NCBI GenBank assembly: GCA_017482205.1
Contig: JAFUNK010000013.1
Location: forward strand, 231,839-295,838
Length of the DNA: 64,000 nt
Reading direction: 5' to 3'
Origin: Lachnospiraceae bacterium
GTDB taxonomy: Bacteria > Bacillota > Clostridia > Lachnospirales > Lachnospiraceae
Every line of letters starts with the position of its first letter. The stretch's first letter is position 1. Of the stretch, positions 1 through 8,597 are shown in pieces. Below the pieces are notes generated by a model that ran no database searches, was not told the DNA's origin, and was given only the letters and a program-made list of their open reading frames with translations. The translations under genes and the position numbers were made by a program.

Positions 1-63
1 ATGTGATATATCTGGCATTGATAAAGTGTTATATTCAAAGCAACATATATGGGAGGTTTTATT

Positions 64-906
64 ATGAAAAAAAGATATATTGTACTTTCTGCTCTGCTCA
101 GCACTTTTTTGCTCTGCTCCTGTGAAAAGCCTACAACCGGAAATGGTGCGAATACTAACAGTTCCAATATTGCAATTGAAAATACCGATACTGGTATTGA
201 CAGTGCAACAGAGCATGCTGACACCACTACCGAAGCTACTTCTATTGAAACCAATAATGGTATTTATGTAGATTTTAAGGACGGGGATTCCCCTCTATTT
301 GAAGTTGCTAACGGCTGGAGCAACGGCAATATGTTCAACTGCACATGGCGCATACAAAACTGCACCTTTACGGATGAAAAGATGCAACTTATCATTGATT
401 GGGACACCGCAGGTGCTTCCATTCCCTATTCCGGCGCTGAATACCGTTCCACAGACAATTATGGTTACGGACGATATGAGGTATCCATGAAACCAATTCA
501 AAATGATGGCGTCATTTCCTCTTTCTTTACCTATACCGGTCCCACAGATAACAATCCATGGGATGAAATTGATATTGAATTTCTCGGTAAGGACACTACA
601 AAAGTCCAGTTTAACTATTTTACAAATGGGGAAGGCAACCACGAATATATCCATGATTTGGGCTTTGATGCTTCAGAAAACTTCCACACCTATGCTTTTG
701 AATGGCACAAGGACAAAATCGTATGGTTTGTTGACGACGTAGAGGTTTATTCTGCAACTGAAAATATCCCTGCCACTGAGGGTAAAATTATGATGAACGT
801 ATGGCCCGGCACAGGGGTTGATGCATGGTTAAATCCCTTTGATGACAGTGATTTACCCCTGATTGCCGAGTATGAATGGATTTCTTTCACATCTTTTGAA
901 GAGTAA
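64..906 (+). CDS. Secreted GH16-family beta-glucanase lipoprotein
   Basis: Predicted extracellular endo-beta-glucanase (lichenase/laminarinase type) of 280 aa. The signature WDEIDIEFLGKD near residues 166-177 is the GH16 catalytic motif, with the two Glu of EIDIE as nucleophile and acid/base. The N-terminus is lysine-rich and hydrophobic and ends at LLCSC, a lipobox-like site, followed by a Ser/Thr/Asn-rich linker to about residue 65, so the enzyme is probably anchored outside the cell. The ATG at 64 is chosen over the in-frame ATG at 49 because GGGAGG at 51-56 sits 7 nt upstream of it. The gene stands alone on the plus strand; its promoter is not clear in the 63 nt available. Substrate (1,3-1,4 versus 1,3 glucan) is not resolved. 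Confidence 0.9.
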   Translation: MKKRYIVLSALLSTFLLCSCEKPTTGNGANTNSSNIAIENTDTGIDSATEHADTTTEATSIETNNGIYVDFKDGDSPLFEVANGWSNGNMFNCTWRIQNCTFTDEKMQLIIDWDTAGASIPYSGAEYRSTDNYGYGRYEVSMKPIQNDGVISSFFTYTGPTDNNPWDEIDIEFLGKDTTKVQFNYFTNGEGNHEYIHDLGFDASENFHTYAFEWHKDKIVWFVDDVEVYSATENIPATEGKIMMNVWPGTGVDAWLNPFDDSDLPLIAEYEWISFTSFEE

Positions 907-965
907 TTTATATACTCCTTTTCTTTTGTTTTAGGGATTTGTTTGCCATTAGAGCGAAGTCAACT

Positions 966-1206
966 GCATATTTGGGCATAGACAACATATTTTTTCATGA
1001 TAATGCCCAAAACCAAGGAATTTTTACAGTTATTTTGGTAGTTTTGGGCATAGGAAGGAAAAAAGTAGGTGCCTATGCCCACAGTTTGTCTTTTTTGTGG
1101 GCATTAGGCCGGTAAATCTATTCTGTAATGCCCAAAAAGGACTTTTTTTAAGGATAAAATACAATTTCTTGGGCATTGGAACAGAAAAAAAGCCATTTAT
1201 GCCCAC
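966..1206. repeat. Array of four GGGCAT...ATGCCC inverted motifs with regular spacing
   Basis: This gene-free stretch (907-1321) holds GGGCAT at 974, 1046, 1099 and 1171, each followed by ATGCCC at 1003, 1075, 1128 and 1199, so the half-sites are 29, 29, 29 and 28 nt apart. Pairs repeat with steps of 72, 53 and 72 nt, giving a 125-nt superperiod: 974-1098 resembles 1099-1223, including the A/T-rich spacers. Downstream are two small hairpins, AGAATGTG/CACATTCT (1216-1236) and GTCGC-TTT-GCGAC (1251-1263); the second is followed by a T-rich run and may terminate plus-strand transcription. No protein gene is supported here: the short ORFs have no ribosome site. Function unknown. Confidence 0.7.
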
Positions 1207-1321
1207 TTTGAACAAAGAATGTGCTTTACACATTCTCGCGCCTGTAGCGAGTCGCTTTGCGACACTTTTCCTTTTTGCCGCAGTTTACTAAGGCACATCC
1301 GCTTAATTCTTTTTTTATCTC

Positions 1322-1852
1322 TTACACGATCTCTATCTGGCACATCTCCATTGCCCGTAGTGCATTCTCATGGCTCTCAGGGGTCACACCTGCACAAATG
1401 CTGCTATCCACTACAATGGGGATTTCCGGCAGATATGCCTTTAATAACAGTACATTGGAAATCACACAGATATCCGTACACAAACCGCATACTACAATGG
1501 AACTGATGCCGCCAAATGCCACAATATTATCGCTGATGTATTCCGCCAGTCCTTTGGAGCCAAAGGTAATTTTATCAAACACCGGTGCATTCAACTCTTT
1601 TTGTAATGCAGCAATATCTGCCTGTAACTCCCACCCTTTTGTGCCTTTAATACAATGCTCTACCGGGAGTTTTTTTCCTTCTGCGGTCTGTAAATAATTT
1701 TCTGTATGCGTATCTCTGGTAAATAAAACAGTACCGTCAAAGGTTTTGATTCTCTCTACTACGCCGGGCACAATTGCCTGTGCCTCTTCAGTTCCCAGAC
1801 TGCCATCAATAAAATCGTTCTGCATATCCACAACTACAAGTAAACGCTGCAT
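1322..1852 (-). CDS. Isochorismatase/nicotinamidase-family cysteine hydrolase
   Basis: A 176-aa protein of the isochorismatase-like hydrolase fold. The expected triad is visible: Asp in VVVDMQNDF near the N-terminus, Lys in HCIKGTKGWEL, and Cys in VVCGLCTDICV near residue 135. The Lys context and length resemble nicotinamidase-like members (nicotinamide to nicotinate, NAD salvage), but other amidases share these motifs, so the substrate is left open. The ATG at 1852 is preferred over the longer ORF (to 1903) because GGAGG lies 8 nt upstream; the longer version would also begin inside a hairpin. It lies directly downstream of rnfB in the same direction and could be read from the same transcript. 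Confidence 0.85.
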   Translation of the reverse strand: MQRLLVVVDMQNDFIDGSLGTEEAQAIVPGVVERIKTFDGTVLFTRDTHTENYLQTAEGKKLPVEHCIKGTKGWELQADIAALQKELNAPVFDKITFGSKGLAEYISDNIVAFGGISSIVVCGLCTDICVISNVLLLKAYLPEIPIVVDSSICAGVTPESHENALRAMEMCQIEIV

Positions 1853-1871
1853 ATTCTTCCTCCAATCAATA

Positions 1872-1903
1872 TTGCGGCACCGCCTTACTGACAGATGCCG
1901 CAA
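1872..1903 (-). other. Hairpin between rnfB and the hydrolase gene
   Basis: An 8-bp perfect stem (TTGCGGCA at 1872-1879, TGCCGCAA at 1896-1903) lies just after rnfB. No T-run follows on the minus strand, so a processing or partial attenuation site is as likely as a terminator. Confidence 0.4.
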
Positions 1904-1929
1904 ATATATATTCTTTCCAAACTGTTCTG

Positions 1930-2721
1930 CTACATAATAATGTGCTTAGGGCACTTTTCAGCACAAATACCACAACCGGTGCATTTTTCCTGGTCGATAA
2001 TTGCATGGAAATCCTCTACCTTGATTGCATCTTGAGGACAATTCTTTACACAAATACCGCAACCGATACAACCGGTGGTACATGCCTTTATAGTCACAGG
2101 TCCCTTATCCTTGGAGCTGCATGCCACAATATGCTTTGCATCATAGGGTTCTAAAGAAATCAGGTTCTTAGGGCATACTGCAATACATTTACCGCATGCC
2201 TTACACTTTTCTTTGTCCACTACTGCAATGCCATTCTCAATATGAATGGCATCAAAAGGGCAAACCTTTGCGCAGGTACCAAAGCCTAAACAACCGTAAT
2301 TGCAGGATTTCGGTCCGCCATTGGGTACAAAGCTTAACATACGGCAGTCTTCAATACCGGTATAGTCATAATCGGCATGCGTCTTGTCACAATCACCCTT
2401 GCAGTGCACGTAAGCTGTCATTCTGACACTTTCCTTACTTTCTACGCCCATAATCGCAGCAATTTTTTTACCCACCGGGTCTCCGCCTACGGGGCAGGCA
2501 TTTACTTCCGCCTCACCTTTAGCTATTGCCGCTGCCAAACCTGCACAACCGGGAAAACCACAGCCGCCGCAGTTGTTACCGGGCAGGGCCGCTAGTACTG
2601 CTTCTTCCTTTTCATCTACCTTTACTTTAAAAACGATGGCCGCTATTCCTAAAAACAGACCTACAAAAATACCGACGCCGCCTATCAGGGCTGCCGCACT
2701 TAAAATTTCCATAGTATTCAT
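1930..2721 (-). CDS. rnfB: Rnf electron transport complex subunit RnfB (iron-sulfur)
   Basis: Iron-sulfur subunit of the membrane-bound ferredoxin:NAD+ oxidoreductase, believed to receive electrons from reduced ferredoxin. The 263-aa product starts with one membrane segment (about 7-30). The RnfB-specific cluster follows, with GNNCGGCGFPGCAG near 48-61 and a Cys at about 76. Four CxxCxxCxxxCP-type ferredoxin motifs are then visible: GTCAKVCP, CKACGKCIAVCP, CIGCGICVKNCP and CTGCGICAEKCP. It is the last gene of rnfCDGEAB, 12 nt after rnfA, with AGGAGGG 6 nt before the start. Length and order match clostridial Rnf. The complex couples ferredoxin oxidation to Na+ or H+ export; which ion is used cannot be read here. 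Confidence 0.97.
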   Translation of the reverse strand: MNTMEILSAAALIGGVGIFVGLFLGIAAIVFKVKVDEKEEAVLAALPGNNCGGCGFPGCAGLAAAIAKGEAEVNACPVGGDPVGKKIAAIMGVESKESVRMTAYVHCKGDCDKTHADYDYTGIEDCRMLSFVPNGGPKSCNYGCLGFGTCAKVCPFDAIHIENGIAVVDKEKCKACGKCIAVCPKNLISLEPYDAKHIVACSSKDKGPVTIKACTTGCIGCGICVKNCPQDAIKVEDFHAIIDQEKCTGCGICAEKCPKHIIM

Positions 2722-2733
2722 ACGACACCCTCC

Positions 2734-3318
2734 TTATAAAAGTCCTGAAAATCCGCAAAAAGCAATTGCCATCAGCCCTGCTGTCAGCAGTACATGGGGC
2801 ATTCCTTTAAAGGATTCCGGCACATCATTGTAAGCCATTTTTTCTCTGAGTCCTGCTAAAATTACAATAGAAATGGTAAAGCCCAGCGCAGTTGCAAAAC
2901 CGTTTACCGTACCCGCTAAAATACCATATTCCTTCTGCACGTTAGTCAGAGCTACACCTAAAACCGCACAGTTGGTGGTAATCAGGGGCAGATACACGCC
3001 CAACGCCTGATACAGGGACTTCATAAATTTCTTTAAAAACATTTCCACAAACTGAACCAGTGCCGCAATTACCAGAATAAATACAATTGTCTGCAAATAT
3101 TCCAGTCCGAAACGCACCAGTACAAATTCATAAATCACTCCCGCAAGGGCACTGGATAAGGTAATAACGAAAATAATTGCACTGCCCATGCCCATAGCGG
3201 TATTTGTCTTTTTCGATACGCCCAAAAAAGGACACAAGCCCAAAAACTGACTCAAAACTACATTACTTACCAAGGACGAACCAATCAGTATAATCAATAA
3301 TTCTTTTACCGTTTCCAT
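2734..3318 (-). CDS. rnfA: Rnf complex membrane subunit RnfA
   Basis: Integral membrane subunit (194 aa) with about six hydrophobic segments. The motifs LSQFLGLCPFLGVSKK and LITTNCAVLGVAL carry the paired cysteines conserved in RnfA/NqrE and proposed to hold an intramembrane iron-sulfur centre with RnfE. The start codon overlaps the rnfE stop by 1 nt (TAATG), indicating translational coupling. It is paralogous to the neighbouring RnfE, as in all Rnf/Nqr operons. Confidence 0.97.
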   Translation of the reverse strand: METVKELLIILIGSSLVSNVVLSQFLGLCPFLGVSKKTNTAMGMGSAIIFVITLSSALAGVIYEFVLVRFGLEYLQTIVFILVIAALVQFVEMFLKKFMKSLYQALGVYLPLITTNCAVLGVALTNVQKEYGILAGTVNGFATALGFTISIVILAGLREKMAYNDVPESFKGMPHVLLTAGLMAIAFCGFSGLL

Positions 3319-4367
3319 TATTCATCCTCCTCATCTAAGTCTATAATTTCTGTACTTTCTTCTATTACCGGCTTCTTTTTGTTCTTCTTGTCTGCTTTAG
3401 ACTTCTTCTTTTCTTTTGCAGGTTTATCAGCCTTTTTACTGCTCTCTTCCTTTACAGGCTCTTCCGCTTTTTCACTCTCTTCATCTGCCTTTACTTCCGA
3501 CTTTTCAGATTCTTCCGGCTTTTCTGCTGAGAGTTCTTTTTCTTCTGCCTGTATTTCCTCCGCCTGCAATTCTTCTGTGGTATCAGCTTCTTGGGCTGCT
3601 TTATCAGATGCTTCTGCCTTAGTATCCTCTTTGGAAGGCTCTGCCTCTGCCTTGGTAGCTTCCTCTTTTACTTCCTCTTTGCGGTCTGCGCAGGCACCTT
3701 CTCCACAGTGCATACAGTCTCCGCCACAGCCTGAACCGATTTTACTCATGTCCTTACCGCGCTTTTCACCACGTATCTTGATGAAGTTCTGAATGGCTGT
3801 CAATACTGCCAATACAAAGAATGCTCCCGGTGCCAGTACAAAAATACCGATAGGGGTAAAGCTGTCAGGCATTACCTGCATATCAAAGATTTTACCGGTT
3901 CCCAAAAGTTCTCTTACTGCACCGATGCAGGTCAGTGCCATGGAGAAACCAAGTCCCATGCCGATACCGTCAAACAAAGAAGATATGGGGCCATGGAAAT
4001 ATGCATATGCTTCTGCACGACCTAAAATAATACAGTTTACAACAATCAGAGGAATATATACGCCCAATGCCTCATTTAAGGACGGCAGATACGCCTCTAA
4101 CAAAAGCTGCACAATGGTTACAAAGGATGCAATAATCACGATAAAGGCAGGAATACGCACCTTATCGGGAATAATCTTCCTAAGTAAAGATATAATCATA
4201 TTGCTTAACGCCAGTACTACTGCCGTGGTAAGTCCCATGCCCAGACCATTGATTGCCGAGGTGGTAACCGCCAGTGTAGGACACATACCCAGCATCAGAA
4301 CGAAGGTAGGATTTTCTTTTAAAAGACCATTATACAGTCTTTCAACTGCACTGTTCTCTTTCATCAT
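3318..4367 (-). CDS. rnfE: Rnf complex membrane subunit RnfE with long charged C-terminal extension
   Basis: Residues 1-200 are a normal RnfE: about six membrane segments with LGMCPTLAVTTSA and LIVVNCIILGRAEA holding the conserved cysteines. The protein then continues to 349 aa, whereas family members are usually near 200-235. The extension opens with a cysteine cluster, C214-x3-C218-x2-C221-x4-C226, followed by about 120 residues made almost only of Glu, Lys, Ala and Ser (Glu/Lys-rich, alternating charge) ending in DLDEEDE. The frame is open throughout and translation-coupled to rnfA, so this is not a frameshift. The tail is probably cytoplasmic and disordered; the Cys motif could bind metal or iron-sulfur. 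AAGGAGG lies upstream; the start overlaps the rnfG stop (ATGA). Confidence 0.95.
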   Translation of the reverse strand: MMKENSAVERLYNGLLKENPTFVLMLGMCPTLAVTTSAINGLGMGLTTAVVLALSNMIISLLRKIIPDKVRIPAFIVIIASFVTIVQLLLEAYLPSLNEALGVYIPLIVVNCIILGRAEAYAYFHGPISSLFDGIGMGLGFSMALTCIGAVRELLGTGKIFDMQVMPDSFTPIGIFVLAPGAFFVLAVLTAIQNFIKIRGEKRGKDMSKIGSGCGGDCMHCGEGACADRKEEVKEEATKAEAEPSKEDTKAEASDKAAQEADTTEELQAEEIQAEEKELSAEKPEESEKSEVKADEESEKAEEPVKEESSKKADKPAKEKKKSKADKKNKKKPVIEESTEIIDLDEEDE

Positions 4368-5041
4368 TGGTTACCTCCTTCTTTAAATGCTGTTTGAAAA
4401 TAGAATAAACCCGTATTTACCGCATTGGTAACTGCCTCTGTGGTAATTGTTGCGCCACTGATGGCATCAATCTCATTCTCAGCGGTCGCACCGGTTTTGG
4501 TATATGTAAAGGAATCTGCCAGTTTGCCGGCAAACTGAGGCACCAGTACCGCCTCTGCCTGCATACCAAGACCAGGGGTTTCTGCGATTTCCAGTATGGA
4601 GATACCATTTACGGTGCCGTCCATCTTAACCCCCATCATCAGTACAATATCTCCGCCGTAACCGTCATGCGTTGTTACATTGATAACATAACCTAATATA
4701 TCACCCTGTGCGGAAAGCGCCTGATAAACCGTTCCCAGTTGTGTACCATGTTCGTCAGCATATGCCAATACTTCCTCAGGATATGCCTGCACTCCTATAT
4801 CGGATGCAGCAGGGTCCAAGATAAAATCTTCCGGTAATTTTATAAGCATTTCTTCAAAAGAATCTGCTTCGGCAAATACTGCCGCACAAGCCTTCTGGAT
4901 TTTTAATTCCTGCTGATACGCAATAGGCTCTTTGGTCAATTCATTCACAAAGCCCAGTGCCAAACCGGCAATTAAAGTAATGGCAAATAAAATACCTGCA
5001 TTTTTAAGCATTTCGCCTAAATCGCTCTTCTTATTTTTCAT
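4364..5041 (-). CDS. rnfG: Rnf complex FMN-binding subunit RnfG
   Basis: A 225-aa subunit with one N-terminal membrane helix (about 13-33) and an extracytoplasmic FMN-binding domain. The motif DAISGATITTEAV near the C-terminus is the SGAT(x)T site where FMN is covalently attached to Thr. The GYGGDIVLMMGV block typical of RnfG/NqrC precedes it. The ATG at 5041 is chosen because AAGGAGG lies 8 nt upstream; the ORF itself opens 7 codons earlier. This start overlaps the end of rnfD by 11 nt, and the stop overlaps the rnfE start, so coupling is tight on both sides. Confidence 0.96.
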   Translation of the reverse strand: MKNKKSDLGEMLKNAGILFAITLIAGLALGFVNELTKEPIAYQQELKIQKACAAVFAEADSFEEMLIKLPEDFILDPAASDIGVQAYPEEVLAYADEHGTQLGTVYQALSAQGDILGYVINVTTHDGYGGDIVLMMGVKMDGTVNGISILEIAETPGLGMQAEAVLVPQFAGKLADSFTYTKTGATAENEIDAISGATITTEAVTNAVNTGLFYFQTAFKEGGNQ

Positions 5042-5966
5042 GCTTACGACCTCCTTTTCCAAAGGCTGTCGGTACCGTTATCTTCTCAATCAACGGTACT
5101 AAAAGGTTTCCTAAAATAATCGCATAGGAAACACCTTCCGAACTTGCACCGAACACTCTGAAAATACCGGTCAGAATACCCAGTACAATACCATAAATAT
5201 ACTGTCCTTTCACAGTGATGGGACGTGTGACATAGTCAGTTGCCATAAAGAATGCCCCCAACATCAGACCGCCACCTGCCATCTGTGCAGAAATATATGC
5301 CATGTCAAATCCATGACCGCCAAACAATCCTATAAATACTACAAAGGTAACTATGTAACTACCGGGAATACGCAAATCAATAATACCCAGCAAAATAAGT
5401 AAGCATGCACCGATTACAATGGCTATCACACTGGTTTCACCAATGGTGCCCGGAATTGTACCGATAACCATGTCTAAAATATTGACTTCTTCTCCTGCCT
5501 TTAATGCTGCCAAGGGAGTCGCTCCCGTATACGCATCCGTAACAAAGTCCGTCATCTGCTTGGGAAAGGAAATCAATAAAAAGCATCTTGCTGCCAGTGC
5601 CGGGTTCATAAAATTCTGTCCCAGTCCGCCAAAAAGACATTTCACTACTAAAATCGCAAATACACCACCCAGTGCTGCCATCCACAAGGGAATACTTACC
5701 GGAAGGTTCATTGCCAAAAGCAAACCTGTAACAACCGCAGATAAATCTCCTATTGTCTGTTTCTTTTTGTAGAGCCCAAACAGAAACTCTGTAAGCACAG
5801 TGGATACAACCGTTACCAGTATAACCCATAATGCCCTGGGGCCAAAATTATAAATACCGAATCCCGCAGCCGGTAACAAAGCCAGCACAACTGCAAACAT
5901 AATACCTACCGTATTGACTTTTGACCTGACATGGGGATTGGATGATACTTTCAGTAAACCGCCCAT
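5031..5966 (-). CDS. rnfD: Rnf complex membrane subunit RnfD
   Basis: Polytopic membrane subunit of 311 aa with about nine hydrophobic segments. It carries the flavin-attachment motif YTGATPLAALK (FMN phosphoester-linked to Thr in the family) and the conserved blocks GGLGQNFMNPALAARCF and FFMATDYVTRPIT seen in RnfD/NqrB. It follows rnfC by 14 nt. RnfD is thought to pass electrons from RnfG to the RnfAE/RnfC side and to contribute to ion transport. Confidence 0.96.
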   Translation of the reverse strand: MGGLLKVSSNPHVRSKVNTVGIMFAVVLALLPAAGFGIYNFGPRALWVILVTVVSTVLTEFLFGLYKKKQTIGDLSAVVTGLLLAMNLPVSIPLWMAALGGVFAILVVKCLFGGLGQNFMNPALAARCFLLISFPKQMTDFVTDAYTGATPLAALKAGEEVNILDMVIGTIPGTIGETSVIAIVIGACLLILLGIIDLRIPGSYIVTFVVFIGLFGGHGFDMAYISAQMAGGGLMLGAFFMATDYVTRPITVKGQYIYGIVLGILTGIFRVFGASSEGVSYAIILGNLLVPLIEKITVPTAFGKGGRKHEK

Positions 5967-5980
5967 CTTTGCTGTTCCTC

Positions 5981-7297
5981 CTATTTTTTCTTCTTTGCAA
6001 GCTGCATCTTACGCATGGACTTAATGGTCTGGGTCAGCGGACGCTTTGCCGGACATACATAACTGCAGCAACCGCATTCGCAACATTCCATACCGTTTAA
6101 TTTCAAGAAAGTCTCTTCGTCATCATGAATTGCCGCCACCATCAACTTGTTAGGCAATACTCTGCCGGGACATACCTCTACGCAACGTCCGCATTTAATG
6201 CATGCCGTAGGTTCCATGGAGGACACATCATCCTTAGTGAGACACAACAAAGCAGAAGCCGTCTTGGTGGTGGGCACGTCCAAATCAAAAATACCAAAAC
6301 CCATCATAGGTCCGCCGGAAATGATTTTTGCAGGTTCTGTCTTAAATCCACCTGCCTCTTCTATCAGTTCATGGTAATTTGTACCGATACGCACCTTAAA
6401 GTTTCTGGGATCCGCTATCGCATCACCTGTTACCGTAACAATACGTTCCATCAGAGGCTTACCTTCGTAAATAGCATGGTAAATTGCCACTACCGTATCC
6501 ACATTGTTTACTACACAGCCTGCATCTGCCGGCAACATGGAGGAATTTATCATTCTGCCCGTAGTCGCATAGATAAGCTGACGCTCAGCCCCTTGCGGAT
6601 ACTTGGTTTTCAATGCTTTTACAGTAATACGGTTATCATCCTTTGTCAGATTTTTTAGGATTTCCACACAATCCTTTTTATTGTCCTCCACGCCTAAAAT
6701 ACCATGTGCATTGGGAAACAGTGACAAGGATACCTTTAAGCCTTCTACCAGCTTTTCCGGTTCTTCCATCATTCTCCGGTAGTCAGAAGTCAGATAAGGC
6801 TCACACTCCGCACAGTTTACAATTACATAGTCTATTTTCTCAGGCTCCTTGGGGGAAAGCTTAATAAAGGTCGGGAAACCTGCACCACCCATACCTACAA
6901 TACCAGCTTCTTTGATACGCTCAATAATTTCTTCCCTTGTATTTTCTGTGGGGTCAAGCGGTTCCCAATATTCTACCTCTTCATACAGACCGTCATTTTC
7001 CACAACAATACTCATCACATTGTCACCTGTTACTACACGTCTCGGTTCAATGGCTTTTACCGTACCAGAAACAGTTGCGTACACAGGTGCACTGACAAAC
7101 GCTGAGGCTTCCGCAATTTTTTGCCCGGTTAATACCCTGTCACCTTTTTTTACAATAGGCGTAGCCGGTGCACCGATATGTTGCGAAAGCGGATATACCA
7201 AATCTCCTTTAGGAAGCACTTCCCTAATCGGTTTGTCCTTGGTCAGATTTTTACCGTCATAAGGGTGGATACCACCCGAAAATGTCAGTGTTGCCAT
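5981..7297 (-). CDS. rnfC: Rnf complex NADH/FMN-binding subunit RnfC
   Basis: Peripheral subunit of 438 aa that interacts with NAD(H). Domain order: N-terminal RnfC barrel-sandwich domain (TFSGGIHPYDGKNLTKDKPI), the glycine-rich nucleotide/FMN segment GIVGMGGAGFPTFIKL, an SLBB-like domain, and two 4Fe-4S motifs near the C-terminus (CIKCGRCVEVCP and CCECGCCSYVCP). The ATG at 7297 has GGGAGG upstream; the ORF could extend 11 codons but without a ribosome site. It is the first gene of the operon. Its promoter must lie in the 145-nt gap shared with the divergent exonuclease-like gene, but no convincing -35/-10 pair is seen for this strand. Confidence 0.97.
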   Translation of the reverse strand: MATLTFSGGIHPYDGKNLTKDKPIREVLPKGDLVYPLSQHIGAPATPIVKKGDRVLTGQKIAEASAFVSAPVYATVSGTVKAIEPRRVVTGDNVMSIVVENDGLYEEVEYWEPLDPTENTREEIIERIKEAGIVGMGGAGFPTFIKLSPKEPEKIDYVIVNCAECEPYLTSDYRRMMEEPEKLVEGLKVSLSLFPNAHGILGVEDNKKDCVEILKNLTKDDNRITVKALKTKYPQGAERQLIYATTGRMINSSMLPADAGCVVNNVDTVVAIYHAIYEGKPLMERIVTVTGDAIADPRNFKVRIGTNYHELIEEAGGFKTEPAKIISGGPMMGFGIFDLDVPTTKTASALLCLTKDDVSSMEPTACIKCGRCVEVCPGRVLPNKLMVAAIHDDEETFLKLNGMECCECGCCSYVCPAKRPLTQTIKSMRKMQLAKKKK

Positions 7298-7442
7298 TTC
7301 AGTTACCTCCCACTTTTTCTTCTGACACATCTCTACTTCTTAATATACTATTTTTTTCAACAAAATACTACTGAATTCTAAAAAAATATGCTATGATATA
7401 AAAAGAGATTTTATTACTTTTCAGAAAGGCATGGTTACTTTT

Positions 7443-8546
7443 ATGTTTATTGCAACCGATATCGCAGAAAATGTGCAATGTTCCTATCCGTTAGAAAAAT
7501 TGGCTGTTCCGGAAGAAATTCTGTTTTTAGACATTGAAACCACCGGTTTTACTGCCAAAAGTTCCTATCTGTATATGATTGGATGTGCTTATTATGAAGA
7601 TGGCAATTTTTATACAAAACAGTGGATGGCGGAAGCTTACGAACAGGAAAAGGAGCTTTTGTGTGCTTTTTTTGAATTCGCAGATCGTTTCAGTGTTCTG
7701 ATACATTTCAACGGCAACAATTTTGACCTGCCCTATCTGCTTCAGAAATGTGCCCAATATGGTTTAAATTACAATTTTGATAAATATACCGGCATCGACT
7801 TATACAAACGGATTTCTCCCTATAAATTTTTCTTAAAACTGCCCAACTGCAAGCAGAAAACCATTGAAAATTATCTGGGACTGAATAGGGATGATCCTTT
7901 TACAGGCGGTGAACTGATTGGTACTTACCATGATTACATAGAAACCCCCAGTGCTTTTTCCAGAGGTGCTCTTCTGTTGCACAACTGTGAAGACTTAACA
8001 GGTATGATTTCCATTCTGCCTATTTTAGCATATTATGATATTTTCAACGGTGAAATCAAAGCAAAAAAGGTACAGGCCAACTATTATACGGATTACAACG
8101 GTAACCGCAGGCAGGAGTTGTTAATGACGCTTTCCCTCCCCTCCGCTTTACCGGTTCCCCTTTCCTGTACAGTCAATAACTGTTATTTTAAGGGCGAAGG
8201 CGATACCGCTACCCTTCGTATCCCTCTTTACGAAGAAGAACTAAAATATTTTTATGCAAATTATAAGGATTATTACTATCTTCCTACTGAGGATGTTGCA
8301 CTTCACAAATCTGTTTCCCAGTTTGTAGACAAGGAGCACCGCGTACAGGCAACCGCTGCTACCTGCTATACCCGCAAACAATCCTTGTATCTACGCCAGT
8401 GGGAACTGTTATTTAATCCATTTTTCAAAAGAGATTACAAGAGCAAGGAACTCTTCTTTGAATTAACTGATGAATTAAAAAGAGACAGGTCCGCATTTAC
8501 CACCTATGCAAAGCATGTGCTGGAAATGATGGGAACCACGTATTAA
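7443..8546 (+). CDS. YprB-like ribonuclease H-fold (DEDD) exonuclease domain protein
   Basis: About 367 aa. FLDIETTGF near residue 30 is the ExoI motif of DEDD 3'-5' exonucleases, HFNGNNFDLPYL is the ExoII-like motif, and a later Asp in LLHNCEDLTGMI fits ExoIII. This combination and layout match the YprB/RNase_H_2 family of Firmicutes, of uncertain substrate. An alternative ATG at 7431 has the AGAAAGG sequence only 1 nt away, so 7443 (13 nt spacing) is preferred, with low certainty. A -10-like TATGAT lies at 7392-7397 without a good -35. The gene diverges from the rnf operon and ends at a hairpin shared with cheR. Confidence 0.8.
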   Translation: MFIATDIAENVQCSYPLEKLAVPEEILFLDIETTGFTAKSSYLYMIGCAYYEDGNFYTKQWMAEAYEQEKELLCAFFEFADRFSVLIHFNGNNFDLPYLLQKCAQYGLNYNFDKYTGIDLYKRISPYKFFLKLPNCKQKTIENYLGLNRDDPFTGGELIGTYHDYIETPSAFSRGALLLHNCEDLTGMISILPILAYYDIFNGEIKAKKVQANYYTDYNGNRRQELLMTLSLPSALPVPLSCTVNNCYFKGEGDTATLRIPLYEEELKYFYANYKDYYYLPTEDVALHKSVSQFVDKEHRVQATAATCYTRKQSLYLRQWELLFNPFFKRDYKSKELFFELTDELKRDRSAFTTYAKHVLEMMGTTY

Positions 8547-8550
8547 GAAA

Positions 8551-8579
8551 AAATCCCGCCAGTGAAACTGACGGGATTT
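8551..8579 (-). terminator. Intrinsic terminator after cheR
   Basis: A 12-bp stem (8551-8562 with 8568-8579, one G-U pair, 5-nt loop) is followed on the minus strand by a run of six T. It lies between convergent genes and may also stop plus-strand transcription, though the T-tract there is short. Confidence 0.85.
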
Positions 8580-8597
8580 ACTATTGTGCTTTAATTA

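Noticed and set aside
966-1206. CRISPR array
   Set aside because: The units are inverted GGGCAT/ATGCCC motifs with degenerate spacers and no cas genes; repeats are far too short for CRISPR.
1030-1233. Minus-strand 67-codon frame through the GGGCAT array
   Set aside because: No ribosome site, no homology-like motif, and its content is explained by the repeated GGGCAT units.
3379-4386. Two plus-strand frames opposite rnfE (137 and 197 codons)
   Set aside because: The first is the Ser/Phe-rich mirror of the Glu/Lys-rich tail and the second mirrors the membrane region; no ribosome sites, and rnfE is coupled to its neighbours.
7298-7442. Sigma-A promoter for the rnf operon
   Set aside because: Several AT-rich -10-like hexamers exist but none has an acceptable -35 at 16-18 nt, so none is annotated.
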